Of a stretch of DNA of 64,000 nt, positions 9,614 through 18,699 are shown piece by piece (positions within the stretch are counted from its first letter, which is position 1; each line of letters starts with the position of its first letter). This DNA comes from Bacteroidota bacterium (GTDB lineage Bacteria; Bacteroidota; Bacteroidia; Cytophagales; Cyclobacteriaceae). A program made the position numbers and the translations under genes. The notes below the pieces were generated by a model, which searched no databases, was not told the origin of the DNA, and saw only the letters and a list, made by a program, of their open reading frames with translations. The DNA is taken from NCBI GenBank assembly GCA_018267215.1, contig JAFDYX010000029.1:173873-237872 (forward strand), read 5' to 3'.

Positions 9614-10243
9614 ATGGGATTGCGGAAAGAAAAAGCTGCCCGCCTGAAACTGGCTATATTAGATGCTACACTCAAACTTATCGGAAAAAAATCTTTTGAC
9701 GACCTGTATGTAGATGAAATTTGTGCGAAAGTAAAAATATCGAAAGTAACATTGTTTAGTTACTTTCCACAAAAAGAAGATATTCTGCTTTATTATTTTA
9801 GGCTGTGGTGTTTGAAAAGGGCTGTAGAGTTAGCAGAGAAACCAAAGGAAGGCATTAACGGAATTTATTTTTTGTTCGATAGACTGAGCGAAGACTGCGA
9901 AGCAAACCCCGGAATCATTTTAAGTTTATTTGCTTATCTGGCAGACCTGAAGCGGAACCCGAAACCTTTTCCGGTGAAGACAGAAGAAAAAAAATTACTG
10001 TATCCGCACATAGAAAATATCCAAGGTATCGAAATTCAGTCGGTAGATCAGATGTTTGAAAAATTTTCGCTGGAAGCAATCTTTAAAAAAGAAATTACCA
10101 AAACTTCTTCTACCCGCGATATTGCCCACCTGCTGATTTCTATCTTTTATGGCTCGGTAGTAACAGCACATATCAACCAGATAGCTCCGCTAAAAATATT
10201 CTTTAGAAAGAATCTGGATTTTGTACTGAAGGGGTTGCAATAA
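9614..10243 (+). CDS. TetR/AcrR family transcriptional regulator
   Basis: 209 aa. The N-terminal ~60 residues form the TetR DNA-binding domain: ILDATLKLIGKKSF, then the helix-turn-helix VDEICAKVKISKVTLFSYF and the follow-on KEDILLYYF. The C-terminal all-helical domain is divergent, and its ligand cannot be inferred. It is divergent from ggt with a 90-bp gap, so it could control itself and ggt, though no clear palindromic operator stands out. It ends exactly where the convergent small lipoprotein gene ends. Confidence 0.9.
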   Translation: MGLRKEKAARLKLAILDATLKLIGKKSFDDLYVDEICAKVKISKVTLFSYFPQKEDILLYYFRLWCLKRAVELAEKPKEGINGIYFLFDRLSEDCEANPGIILSLFAYLADLKRNPKPFPVKTEEKKLLYPHIENIQGIEIQSVDQMFEKFSLEAIFKKEITKTSSTRDIAHLLISIFYGSVVTAHINQIAPLKIFFRKNLDFVLKGLQ

Positions 10244-10450
10244 CTAACGCAACGTTTCCATTTTTGTCGTGCGTCTCTTCAAGAGACGAATGTGCCGTGC
10301 GCCCACAGGTATATCAATGACATACTTATTTCCTGCCGGCCAGATTTTGTGTGTTTTAGGCCGAAGTACCTGTGTCTTGTTTTTTGAGGAACGGCACGAC
10401 ACGAGGAGGCAAAGAGATAATAGCAATATCAGGGATAAGGCGCGCGCCAT
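10244..10450 (-). CDS. Small putative lipoprotein
   Basis: 68 aa. The N-terminus MARALSLILLLSLCLLVSC is a convincing lipoprotein signal with the lipobox VSC followed by charged RSSKNK. The remaining ~45 residues are basic, with no recognised domain. The signal peptide argues for a real gene, and no other gene covers this stretch. It abuts the stop of the TetR gene. No function can be assigned. Confidence 0.55.
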   Translation of the reverse strand: MARALSLILLLSLCLLVSCRSSKNKTQVLRPKTHKIWPAGNKYVIDIPVGARHIRLLKRRTTKMETLR

Positions 10451-10537
10451 GTAGGGTTTTAATTGTTCTAAAAATAGCTTTTTATTTTTTTATACAACAG
10501 GTAACTTGGCGAGGTATTAAAATATATCCTGTTAAGT

Positions 10538-11320
10538 ATGAACTTTCAGTTTATCAAATATCATGTAGCCGGAGGCATAGCCACCATTATCCTTAACCGC
10601 CCGGAAGTTTACAATGCGCTAAATGATGAAATTACTTTTGAGCTTCAGGATGCACTGAAGGCTGTAGCCAAAGACGAGCAAGTGCGCGTGGTGGTGTTGA
10701 CAGGCGAAGGAAAAGCATTTTGCTCCGGCCAAGATTTGAAGGCTTCGTCTGGCGCAGGCAAGCGCTCGTTTAAAGAATCGTTGACCAAACGCTACAATCC
10801 ACTTATTATGGGCATGCGTCATTTGCCGAAGCCCATCATTTGTAAACTGAATGGAGTGGCGGCCGGTGCAGGCTGTTCGATAGCATTAGCTTGCGATATC
10901 ATTGTGGCTGCGTCAACAGCCACTTTAATAGAAGTATTTATCAACATTGGGTTGGTACCCGATTCAGGATCAAGTTATTTTCTGCCTCGTGCAATTGGTA
11001 CGGTCAAGGCTTTTGAGCTTTGCAGTATGGGTACGAAAGTAAGTGCGGCTGAGGCGCTGCGATTAGGGCTGATTAATCAAATAGCAGAAGAAGGGAAATT
11101 AGAGGAGGCCGTAAAACGTTACACCGATTATTTTGCGCAGGCGCCTACCAAAGCAATCGGGCTGATCAAAAAAATGTTGAGCAAGTCAGCCGTTTCTTCG
11201 CTGGAAGAAATGTTGGAGTACGAAGCATACCTTCAGGAGATTGCCGGCACAACAATAGATCACCGGGAAGGTGTGCAAGCATTTTTGGAAAAAAGAAAGC
11301 CGGTATTCACCGGCAAATGA
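10538..11320 (+). CDS. Enoyl-CoA hydratase/isomerase family protein (PaaG-like)
   Basis: 260 aa, full-length crotonase fold. Conserved blocks are LNRPEVYNALN near the start, the oxyanion-hole segment GKAFCSGQDL, GVAAGAGCSIALACDIIVA, and GLVPDSGSSYFLPR. The Asp in VPDSG, in place of the Glu pair of true hydratases, resembles PaaG (1,2-epoxyphenylacetyl-CoA isomerase). No other phenylacetate-pathway gene is nearby, so an isomerase or hydratase acting on another acyl-CoA is equally possible. Confidence 0.88.
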   Translation: MNFQFIKYHVAGGIATIILNRPEVYNALNDEITFELQDALKAVAKDEQVRVVVLTGEGKAFCSGQDLKASSGAGKRSFKESLTKRYNPLIMGMRHLPKPIICKLNGVAAGAGCSIALACDIIVAASTATLIEVFINIGLVPDSGSSYFLPRAIGTVKAFELCSMGTKVSAAEALRLGLINQIAEEGKLEEAVKRYTDYFAQAPTKAIGLIKKMLSKSAVSSLEEMLEYEAYLQEIAGTTIDHREGVQAFLEKRKPVFTGK

Positions 11321-11321
11321 T

Positions 11322-12059
11322 TTACAATCCGTTGAGCGAAATACCGATAGTCATTACATTCATGCCCGTTTGCGAGGGACCTGAGTTTCCTGAAAAATAG
11401 GGCGATAGATTATATTGATAGAATAAGTTGAAATTGCCGATACCCACACGGGTGTAAAATCCATACCGGAGCTGGTTCAGACCGTGCGTTTGTTTATCTT
11501 TATAAACTCCGTTTACCCCATTCATTGAATATTTTATTTTGGTGTGGCTGTCCATCAAAAAGCCTACCCGACCACCAACAGAAAAATTAAACCCGCTAGC
11601 GGGGTTTTTGGGGTTAGTGTCGAACCTGAATTCCACCGGCATCAGATCAAAATAATTGGCTACGAGCATACTTTTCTGTACACTTACCGAACCCGATGCG
11701 AAGAAAGCCAACTGAGTAATCGGCACCAAGTCGTACGATCCGTCTTGCCCTATTTGCGAACTCAGCGTATAGTTGTTAGTGAATTTAAACCGTTCGAAAG
11801 CAAACCCGCCCCCTGGGTTGTAGCTGAATTTGGAATTGCCGATTTGGATCGGGTAATGATAGTACACATTTAATGTGCGCGATCCCCAAAAGCCCTGATT
11901 AAAAAAAGCAGGGCGGCTCATGCCATTATTAAACCCGAGGTCAACCAGGAAAAACCCGGGAATGTCGGGGCGGTAGGCTTTTTTCTTTTTCTCTTGGGTA
12001 TAGGCCATTGAAAAAATACAGAACACTAAAATGGCTGTAACAAAATATTTCTTAGTCAT
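11322..12059 (-). CDS. Outer membrane beta-barrel protein, unknown function
   Basis: 245 aa from the ATG at 12059, which directly precedes a signal peptide (MTKKYFVTAILVFCIFSMAYTQ split). The earlier in-frame ATG at 12101 would bury that signal. The mature part alternates polar and aromatic/glycine residues in short strands (NVYYHYPIQIG, FNFSVGGRVGFLM, YGFYTRVGIGNFNLFYQYN) and ends with a strand-like MTIGISLNGL, typical of 8- to 10-strand barrels of the PorT/OMP_b-brl type. A TAnnTTTG-like box is present on the minus strand at 12085-12078, without a clear -33 box. Confidence 0.75.
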   Translation of the reverse strand: MTKKYFVTAILVFCIFSMAYTQEKKKKAYRPDIPGFFLVDLGFNNGMSRPAFFNQGFWGSRTLNVYYHYPIQIGNSKFSYNPGGGFAFERFKFTNNYTLSSQIGQDGSYDLVPITQLAFFASGSVSVQKSMLVANYFDLMPVEFRFDTNPKNPASGFNFSVGGRVGFLMDSHTKIKYSMNGVNGVYKDKQTHGLNQLRYGFYTRVGIGNFNLFYQYNLSPYFSGNSGPSQTGMNVMTIGISLNGL

Positions 12060-12218
12060 TTTATTTTTTTGAACCGGCAAAAATACATTTTTAACTGACA
12101 AATCTCACTTTTATTAAAGAGTGAATTGCAAGTATAAAAGTTTTATGAAGGAAAGACTTCATGTTACCGTACCGATAGATTGACATCGTTTTAAAATAAA
12201 TCTCGATTTATTAAATCG

Positions 12219-12249
12219 TTTGGTGAACGGATTTATTCTCTTAAATTTG
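12219..12249 (+). promoter_or_regulatory. Consensus Bacteroidota promoter of tRNA-Arg (TTTG-N19-TAAATTTG)
   Basis: TTTG at 12219-12222, a 19-nt spacer, then TAAATTTG at 12242-12249, 20 nt before the first base of the tRNA. Both boxes match consensus perfectly. The same -7 octamer and spacing occur before the DUF2911 gene. Confidence 0.8.
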
Positions 12250-12269
12250 CCGCTTTGTAATTTTTACCC

Positions 12270-12343
12270 GGGCCCGTAGCTTAACTGAATAGAGCATCTG
12301 ACTACGGATCAGAAGGTTGGGGGTTTGACTCCCTCCGGGCCCA
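12270..12343 (+). tRNA. tRNA-Arg (anticodon ACG)
   Basis: 74-nt cloverleaf: acceptor 12270-12276 pairs with 12336-12342, the D stem is 12279-12282/12292-12295, the anticodon stem is 12297-12301/12309-12313, and the T stem is 12319-12323/12331-12335. The anticodon is at 12304-12306, with A34 to be edited to inosine for reading CGN codons. The discriminator is A, and CCA is not encoded. Position 19 is A rather than G and position 56 is T rather than C, a matched change at the elbow tertiary pair. Confidence 0.97.
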
Positions 12344-12444
12344 CTAAAATGATTAGTCGTTAGGTTAGCTGTGGTTTGAGCCTACCTTTTTTAAACTTTT
12401 TAAAGCAATAAAGCATCATTACTTCTGTTAAGGTAAAATTGAGA

Positions 12445-13782
12445 ATGCGAGGTAGGTTTATTTTTTTTCTGGCGCTGACGATAACGGCTGTTTTGGGGTG
12501 GTCTTGCGAAGACCCCAACACATTAGCTGTGAGCAGGGTATTCAGTAATAATAATCTTCAAACGATTTTTAGTGACACATTCTCTGTGGTTACATCAACT
12601 GTTCAGTTAGATACTTTTTTAACCAATGGCACCGGAACAGTACTTTTGGGGCGCTATCACGATGCTCAATTAGGAACCGTTTCTTCTTCTTCCTATTTTC
12701 AATTGTCGTACACCAGCCTTTTTCAACCTACTTTTCAGTCATACTTCGACTCGATGGTGCTGGTTATGTTTTACAACAAAACCTTCACCGGAGATACCAC
12801 CCAAAGCATGAAGATCAACGGCTATCAGGTTACAGACTACTTAATACCTCGGAAAATACCTACCGGCTCTGTAAAGATGTCTATTTTCGGATCTTATCCG
12901 GGTTTTTTCAATTCCACAAAATTTGCGCATGCGGCTACTCCGATTATTTCGGGAACAGTAAAATTATTTCCCCACCGAGATACCGTTACCCTTCGGGTGG
13001 CCGACAGTTTTGGCGCCAAGTGGTTCAGTTTGGCTCAGTCTGATTCGGGTAACATATTTTCTAATATGTCAGTTTTTAATTCAGCTTTCTTTCGCGGGCT
13101 GTATCTCGAACCCGATCCTTCATCTACCGCTTGTGTGGCGGGTTTTAAAGCTGATAAATTAAGGCTTCGTATTTATTACAAACGTCTGATCAACGGAGTG
13201 CTAAAAAATATGCATATTGATTTTACAATCAATAATGGCTATCAGTTTAATAATATTCAATACGACAGATCAGGTACTGCGTTAAGCGGGTTGCAACCCT
13301 ATCAGGCTATCCCTTCTACTGCCACCGGCAATACGTGCTATGTGCAAACAGGCACGGGGCTGGTAACGAGGCTTGATTTTCCCTCAGTAAAATCATTCTT
13401 TGCCAATAATCCTAACGTGTTGTTAAACGCTGCTTATCTGATAGCTTACCCTGAACCCGGCAGTTTTCCGGTCAATCTTTTGCCGCCCAGTAAGTTGGAA
13501 TTATTTACCACCGATGTAACCAACATACCCATTACCACTTTTGGGAATTCTACAGCATCTATTGTGTATGACAATATATTAGGTGTTAATACATTCTATT
13601 CATTTTCTATTTACTCTTTTTTCTTCAGTCAAGTGAAGAGCAATACCAATTACATTACACCCTTGTTTATTGCACCGGGAGATAACATGGGGGGCAGTGT
13701 TCAACGAGCATTTATCGGAGATCGCTATAAAGGTTACAACAAAATAAAATTACAACTCTACTATACCCATGTACCAAATTAA
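12445..13782 (+). CDS. DUF4270 family lipoprotein
   Basis: 445 aa from the ATG at 12445; the TTG six bases earlier is less likely. A signal peptide ends near LGWSC, so Cys20 is the probable lipidation site although the lipobox is weak. The segment SVVTSTVQLDTFLTNGTG followed by VLLGRYHDAQLG is the characteristic DUF4270 N-terminal block, in which threonine- and aspartate-rich beta strands lead into a long beta-rich domain. The function is unknown; members are surface or periplasmic lipoproteins of Bacteroidota. The stop lies just behind a possible upstream start of the following kelch gene, suggesting translational coupling in one operon. Confidence 0.82.
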   Translation: MRGRFIFFLALTITAVLGWSCEDPNTLAVSRVFSNNNLQTIFSDTFSVVTSTVQLDTFLTNGTGTVLLGRYHDAQLGTVSSSSYFQLSYTSLFQPTFQSYFDSMVLVMFYNKTFTGDTTQSMKINGYQVTDYLIPRKIPTGSVKMSIFGSYPGFFNSTKFAHAATPIISGTVKLFPHRDTVTLRVADSFGAKWFSLAQSDSGNIFSNMSVFNSAFFRGLYLEPDPSSTACVAGFKADKLRLRIYYKRLINGVLKNMHIDFTINNGYQFNNIQYDRSGTALSGLQPYQAIPSTATGNTCYVQTGTGLVTRLDFPSVKSFFANNPNVLLNAAYLIAYPEPGSFPVNLLPPSKLELFTTDVTNIPITTFGNSTASIVYDNILGVNTFYSFSIYSFFFSQVKSNTNYITPLFIAPGDNMGGSVQRAFIGDRYKGYNKIKLQLYYTHVPN

Positions 13783-13792
13783 ATCTACCTAT

Positions 13793-14986
13793 ATGAAACG
13801 AGTTTTAGCCTGTTCGGGCAACGTATTAATTATGTTCGCATTTTTGATAGCCTTGGCATCGTGCAGCAATCCAAGTTCAACTACCTATCCGGGCAGTTGG
13901 GATAAATTAGGAAGCTTTGCGGGAATACCCCGACAGGGCGCGGTAGGTTTTGTTATTAATAATGTTGGTTATGTGGGACTTGGCTATAATGGAATGAACA
14001 ACATCAACACAGCCTTCCTGACTGATTTTTGGAAATATGATCCGGTGGCTGATGCATGGTATCAGATAGCTTCATTTCCGGGGGCCGGAAGGCGCGATGC
14101 AGTGGCTTTTGTTATGAATGGCAAAGCGTATGTAGGTACAGGTTACAGCATTCCCAATGGTGTGAATAACCCGATGAGCGATTTTTGGCAATATGACCCT
14201 ACGGTTGCACCTATTGGCCAGTGGACTCGTGTAGCAGATTTTGGATATTCAAAAGATCAATTGGGTGTAACAGTATCGGCTCGCTACGGTTGTGGCGCAT
14301 TTACTGTCAACAACCGCGGGTTTGTAGGTTGGGGAAATGATATTAACCTCTATGATTACAAAGACTTGTGGGAATTTTTTCCTGACTCGGTAGCATCGGG
14401 TAGTGCGGGCCCCGGCTATTGGAAGCAACGCCCCGGAGCCGGCTCCAAAAGAGCTTTTCCATTTACTTTCGTAATCAACAATGGTGATAATGATATAGCT
14501 TATGTAGGAGGAGGATATGACCAGGCAGGTGGCCAGTCTTACCCGGTTGATTTTATCAGGTTTGATGTAAGCAAAATAGGCAGCACCACCACTTCCCCTT
14601 GGGCTTACCTGAATGGGCTGACCGGAAAAGACAGAAATGGAAATGCCATAGCTCAACCCCGACCCAGACAACAGGCATCTACTTTTTCAATTGGTGGATA
14701 TGGTTATGTTACGATGGGTTCTGCCGGTGCTGGCGATACGTGGCAATATACTCCTGCAGTTTTTGATAATAATGGAAATATTACCAATGGAGATGTTTGG
14801 ATGCAATACTTCTCAATTGTTACTAACGTACCGATAAACGGGGCGCCACGAAGTGATGCTGTCGGGTTGACGGTTAACGTGAACGGAAAAGGATTGGGTA
14901 TTTTAACAACCGGTGGTAACGGAAACAGCAGCTTTGACGACTGCTGGCAGTTCGACCCCACAGGTATTGAGCCAGATTATAAATAA
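13793..14986 (+). CDS. Kelch-repeat lipoprotein
   Basis: 397 aa from the ATG at 13793; an in-frame ATG at 13769 inside the DUF4270 gene would delay the signal sequence. The lipoprotein signal ends LIALASC. The mature protein carries about six kelch-type blades with repeated GYVGLGYN, AYVGTGY, GFVGWG, AYVGGGY and GYVTMGS motifs, each followed by an aromatic D-x-W-x-Y/F segment (DFWKYDP, DTWQYTP, DCWQFDP), giving a beta-propeller. It is a binding platform or enzyme scaffold. It sits 10 bp after DUF4270, so the two are probably made together at the cell surface. A strong terminator follows. Confidence 0.88.
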   Translation: MKRVLACSGNVLIMFAFLIALASCSNPSSTTYPGSWDKLGSFAGIPRQGAVGFVINNVGYVGLGYNGMNNINTAFLTDFWKYDPVADAWYQIASFPGAGRRDAVAFVMNGKAYVGTGYSIPNGVNNPMSDFWQYDPTVAPIGQWTRVADFGYSKDQLGVTVSARYGCGAFTVNNRGFVGWGNDINLYDYKDLWEFFPDSVASGSAGPGYWKQRPGAGSKRAFPFTFVINNGDNDIAYVGGGYDQAGGQSYPVDFIRFDVSKIGSTTTSPWAYLNGLTGKDRNGNAIAQPRPRQQASTFSIGGYGYVTMGSAGAGDTWQYTPAVFDNNGNITNGDVWMQYFSIVTNVPINGAPRSDAVGLTVNVNGKGLGILTTGGNGNSSFDDCWQFDPTGIEPDYK

Positions 14987-15006
14987 TCAATCATAGACAT
15001 TCAATT

Positions 15007-15038
15007 AAAAAATCCGGATCGCATGATTCGGATTTTTT
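15007..15038. terminator. Bidirectional rho-independent terminator
   Basis: Stem of 14 pairs including one G-T wobble (15007-15020 with 15025-15038) and a 4-nt loop. An A-run precedes and a T-run follows, so it can act on both strands. It separates the convergent kelch and CHAT genes. Confidence 0.88.
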
Positions 15039-15041
15039 GTT

Positions 15042-17687
15042 TTAGTTTCCTATTAAAATAAACGGAGCCCAATAATAAGGAGAAGAATAGACGGGTAGTT
15101 TCATTAGTTCTAGTTTAGCCTCGCGGATAGAACGGTTAAAATCCGTGTTGGGATTTTTTTGCAGTTGACGATAGAAGTCAATCATTAGTGCAGCGGTAGA
15201 TTGATCGGCTACTTTCCAAAATGATACAATGATATTTTTGGCACCCGCATAGGTGAGTGCCCGCGACAGCCCGATTACCCCTTCGCCTGTAGAAATTTTG
15301 CCTAAGCCTGTTTCGCATGCCGACAACACAATGAGGTCGGCATTAAAATGCAAATTGTATATTTCACCACAATATAAATTGCCATCTTCTGCACCCTCAC
15401 CATTCAGGTACACTTCCGACTGAGAAGGATCCTGCGAATCAACAACTCCGTGTGTAGCCAGATGTAAAATATTATAGTGGCTGGCTTCTTTAGATTTTAA
15501 TAATTGCTCGTTGGCTTTTTCGTAAGTATAGATCATTGATCTATCAGGGAATAATCCGGCAATAGTTTTTACTTCTTCTTCTGAATCCGGTAAGTCCGGC
15601 AGGTTTTTGTTTTGATTAAACCGGATGGGGGCACAAAGTAATATAGAGGCCTCATATGCAGGTTTTATTTTTTCTTTTTGCAGCATAAGCCCGGCTGCAA
15701 ATTCGTAACTGATAGCCCATCGGTTAATAAAATATTTTGTGTTACTAAAGCTATTACCCTTTACTTTCTTTAAGGGGAGTGCTTCAAATGGTAATGTACT
15801 TAGTCTGGCCGAGGGTAGAATGATTAACTCATTGATGTATTTAGGGACATGGGGCATGAGAGATTTTCGAAGTATTTCGGTTTTTTGGTAAGTAGAATAA
15901 TCACGATGTAATAGACTGTTGACGAAGCCCAGGCAAAGCCGATCGAAGTTATTGGGTAAGGTAGAACGTGTAACTGTAAACTTTGTTGCGGTAACGGCAA
16001 ACTGATATATTCTTTTTTCTTTAGTTGCTACAAAATAACTAACCACTGCTTGCTGAGGTTTAATAATACTGCGAATATCATTGAGGGTAGCAGAAAGTGT
16101 ACGGTACTTCAGGTTGTAATAGGATGGATAATCCTTCTCCATTTTTTTAATCAGCTGTTCGTACGACAGCTTGATTTCAAATAATGCATTTTTAATTTTC
16201 TGTTCCTCGTCTTCCCCCGGCTTAGCGGCCAATTTTTCTGAAAGAAAGGTAATGGTAGATTTTTTAATACGCTCTTCTTCCAATAACTCGGCTGAGATGC
16301 CGGCAAATGATTTAGCCTGTGCATCTGCGATAGATGCTTGCAGTACGGCAGACTTGCTTTTCTCGGCAAAATAAAAAGCCATTTCACGATAGTGAGCCGG
16401 CTGTATGACCAGTTCACTGATAGTGTAGGCAATGCGCACGCCATCTTCATACACTGCGTTGGCAAGCGCACTCAAAGCAATTTTGTCGTTTTCATTGCTG
16501 CTGCCTTTGCGGATGAGGTCAATCAGGCTATCACAAGATTGAAGTGTGATTAATGCAAGTTTTAAATTTTTCAGTTTTAGTGTTTTGTTGTGATATAAAG
16601 ATTCCAGCGTTTGTGCTTTTAGATCAAGCGAATACAATTGTACTTCTGCATTATAAAATTGTTGTACGGGTGGGTTTTTGGTAATCCTTGTTTCATGAAA
16701 AACAGGTGAGTTAGCAATGAGGGCTTGCTGCAAATCGCTTAAAGCATCAGCATGCTTTTTTTCGCTGAGTAGCACACTCGCCCGTTGGTTATAGACTGCG
16801 GCAATATCTGGATGCTTTAACCCATAATTTTTTTTATAGATCAGTAATGCTTTGTTGAAATATTCTAATGCAGCCAGATTATTTTTTATTTGTACATACG
16901 ACCGCCCCAAGTTTGCCATAGCCAACGCTTCGTTGGGGTGTCCATCGGGATAGATTTTGTGCCAGATAGAAAGGGCTGTTTCAAAATGGTGTATGGCATC
17001 GCCTACTAATTGCAGCTTCAGGTACATCAACCCTATGTTGGTATTGGCGATGGCAATTTTCGGATGGTTGCCACCATAAATTTTTTCATAGATAGCAAGC
17101 GCTTTTTCATAGTAGTTTAATCCTTTGTCGGCATCGGTGTTTCCGTAGATCAGTCCCAAATCATTGAGAGAGGCTGCGACCTCCTCGCTTTCAGAACTAA
17201 AAATAGATAGCCGGGTTTGTAATGCCTGCAAACCATTTTCTTCTGCCTGATTATTTTTGCCGAGGCTCCAAAAAAGCAAACTCAAGTTAGAAAGGCATTT
17301 GGCGGCTTCGGGCGATTTTTCTTTTCCCTGTTTCTTAAAAATATCTCTTGCCTTTTCAAGATAATTTTGTGCCAAATCACTTCTCCCCTTTAAGAGATAA
17401 AGATAGCCGGTGTTGTTGTCTGTAATTGCCTTTTCCACACTATCTGTGGGTGAGATATTTTGAAGTAAGACCGAGGCTTCATCCAACCTCCCCAAACTCA
17501 TCAAGGCAGAGGCTTCTTTGTTTTTTATTAGTATAGAAGGATTGGTTTGATTTCGTATCAGACTTAATACGGCAACGTAGTTAGCTTGAGAAAGTAAAGA
17601 ATCAATTTTATGTTCTGTTGTTTGGCAATGCAATGTATTTGCAGCAAGCAATATCAATACAGCGAAGAGTGAGATGCTTTTCATCAA
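15042..17687 (-). CDS. Exported TPR protein with C-terminal CHAT (caspase-like) protease domain
   Basis: 881 aa with an N-terminal hydrophobic signal (ISLFAVLILLAANTLHCQ), so it is outside the cytoplasm. Residues ~30-340 hold tandem TPRs (LGLIYGNTDADKGLNYYEKA, AIANTNIGLMYLKLQ, LAMANLGRSYVQIKNN). Residues ~400-560 are helical with a coiled-coil stretch. The last ~300 residues are a CHAT domain with the caspase-type dyad: His746 in LATHGVVD and Cys791 in LSACETGLG, followed by GEGVIGLSRALTYAGA. CHAT domains cleave proteins in several bacterial signalling systems; the target here is unknown. The start overlaps the stop of the upstream beta-barrel gene by 4 bp (ATGA), so the two are translationally coupled. 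Confidence 0.9.
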   Translation of the reverse strand: MMKSISLFAVLILLAANTLHCQTTEHKIDSLLSQANYVAVLSLIRNQTNPSILIKNKEASALMSLGRLDEASVLLQNISPTDSVEKAITDNNTGYLYLLKGRSDLAQNYLEKARDIFKKQGKEKSPEAAKCLSNLSLLFWSLGKNNQAEENGLQALQTRLSIFSSESEEVAASLNDLGLIYGNTDADKGLNYYEKALAIYEKIYGGNHPKIAIANTNIGLMYLKLQLVGDAIHHFETALSIWHKIYPDGHPNEALAMANLGRSYVQIKNNLAALEYFNKALLIYKKNYGLKHPDIAAVYNQRASVLLSEKKHADALSDLQQALIANSPVFHETRITKNPPVQQFYNAEVQLYSLDLKAQTLESLYHNKTLKLKNLKLALITLQSCDSLIDLIRKGSSNENDKIALSALANAVYEDGVRIAYTISELVIQPAHYREMAFYFAEKSKSAVLQASIADAQAKSFAGISAELLEEERIKKSTITFLSEKLAAKPGEDEEQKIKNALFEIKLSYEQLIKKMEKDYPSYYNLKYRTLSATLNDIRSIIKPQQAVVSYFVATKEKRIYQFAVTATKFTVTRSTLPNNFDRLCLGFVNSLLHRDYSTYQKTEILRKSLMPHVPKYINELIILPSARLSTLPFEALPLKKVKGNSFSNTKYFINRWAISYEFAAGLMLQKEKIKPAYEASILLCAPIRFNQNKNLPDLPDSEEEVKTIAGLFPDRSMIYTYEKANEQLLKSKEASHYNILHLATHGVVDSQDPSQSEVYLNGEGAEDGNLYCGEIYNLHFNADLIVLSACETGLGKISTGEGVIGLSRALTYAGAKNIIVSFWKVADQSTAALMIDFYRQLQKNPNTDFNRSIREAKLELMKLPVYSSPYYWAPFILIGN

Positions 17688-18631
17688 AATCGGTACTGGT
17701 ACGTAAATGATGTTACAAATTCGCGCGAGAGGCCATCCGGATTTTTAGGTCGCTGCACAATGCGGTTGCCTACCAATAATTTTATGGAAGAGTTGGTGTT
17801 GAAGTGGTAGCCCAACGTGTAGATGGCAGAAAGCGCCAGCCCGTCACTTCCGATTGAAACTTTGGGTGTAAGTAAATTGCTTGTCAGTGAAGGAACTTGA
17901 ATGTCATCGGCATTTAGACGGTAGATAGGCAGCAACCCGATACTGGCATTAAATTGTGAAAAACGAAAATTGCGTTCGATGCGGATCATAACATCTTTTC
18001 CGCGCTGGAGGTTGTTGGATTGTGCATAACGGAGGATATAAGATGTGTCGGCAGCATCTTCTTTTCTCCATTCGCCCCACCAAAACCCGTTTTGGTTTCT
18101 GTCGAGGGCCTGCTGATACCCCACAGCCAACAACCATTTTTTGGTGATGATGGAAGCTCCTACAATTAAATCGTGTGTACCCAAGCTGGTTTGGTAATAC
18201 ATAGGTAAACTTCTTCCTTGAAATTGTTGAAGGTCGCCATTATTAGAGGGAATTTTGGTGCCCACGGTAATATTCAAATCGAAGTTATCTTGACGGATTA
18301 TATTTCGGGTGATACTGAATGAAATATCGCTCATGCTTTGATACGTGCCCAAGTGGCCACTCGATAGCTGATAAGGTATTTTTACTTGTGCAGTATATTT
18401 TTCTCCCAAGCTGATATTTGCCTCCATCGTGGATACCCAAATATGATTATTGAAATGTGTTATCCCGTAATACTGACTGAATTCTATTGAGTAGAGTTTA
18501 GCTTTATAGTTTTTGTTAAAAGGTTGGTCGGGCTTCATGGCGCCCATGGTACAAAAGCCTGCATCGCTGCACCCTTGCGAAAACAAACAATGAAACTGAA
18601 GCAATGAAATAATTAAAAGCACAAGCCGCAT
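17684..18631 (-). CDS. Outer membrane beta-barrel protein, unknown function
   Basis: 315 aa with a signal peptide (MRLVLLIISLLQFHCLFSQG). Just after cleavage lies a short cysteine cluster, GCSDAGFC, with two Cys five apart in an exported protein. The rest consists of amphipathic strands (YTAQVKIPYQLSSG, FDLNITVGTKIP, LLAVGYQQAL, LALSAIYTLGYHF) ending in YQYRF, the terminal aromatic expected of barrels inserted by BamA. It may be a transporter or receptor. Its stop overlaps the start of the TPR-CHAT gene by 4 bp, so the barrel and the protease probably act together. Confidence 0.75.
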   Translation of the reverse strand: MRLVLLIISLLQFHCLFSQGCSDAGFCTMGAMKPDQPFNKNYKAKLYSIEFSQYYGITHFNNHIWVSTMEANISLGEKYTAQVKIPYQLSSGHLGTYQSMSDISFSITRNIIRQDNFDLNITVGTKIPSNNGDLQQFQGRSLPMYYQTSLGTHDLIVGASIITKKWLLAVGYQQALDRNQNGFWWGEWRKEDAADTSYILRYAQSNNLQRGKDVMIRIERNFRFSQFNASIGLLPIYRLNADDIQVPSLTSNLLTPKVSIGSDGLALSAIYTLGYHFNTNSSIKLLVGNRIVQRPKNPDGLSREFVTSFTYQYRF

Positions 18632-18699
18632 GCTTAAAATTACGAAATCAAAAAATAAGCAATGGTTTTCTTTTATATTTTGATTGATGCCCCACTTTG

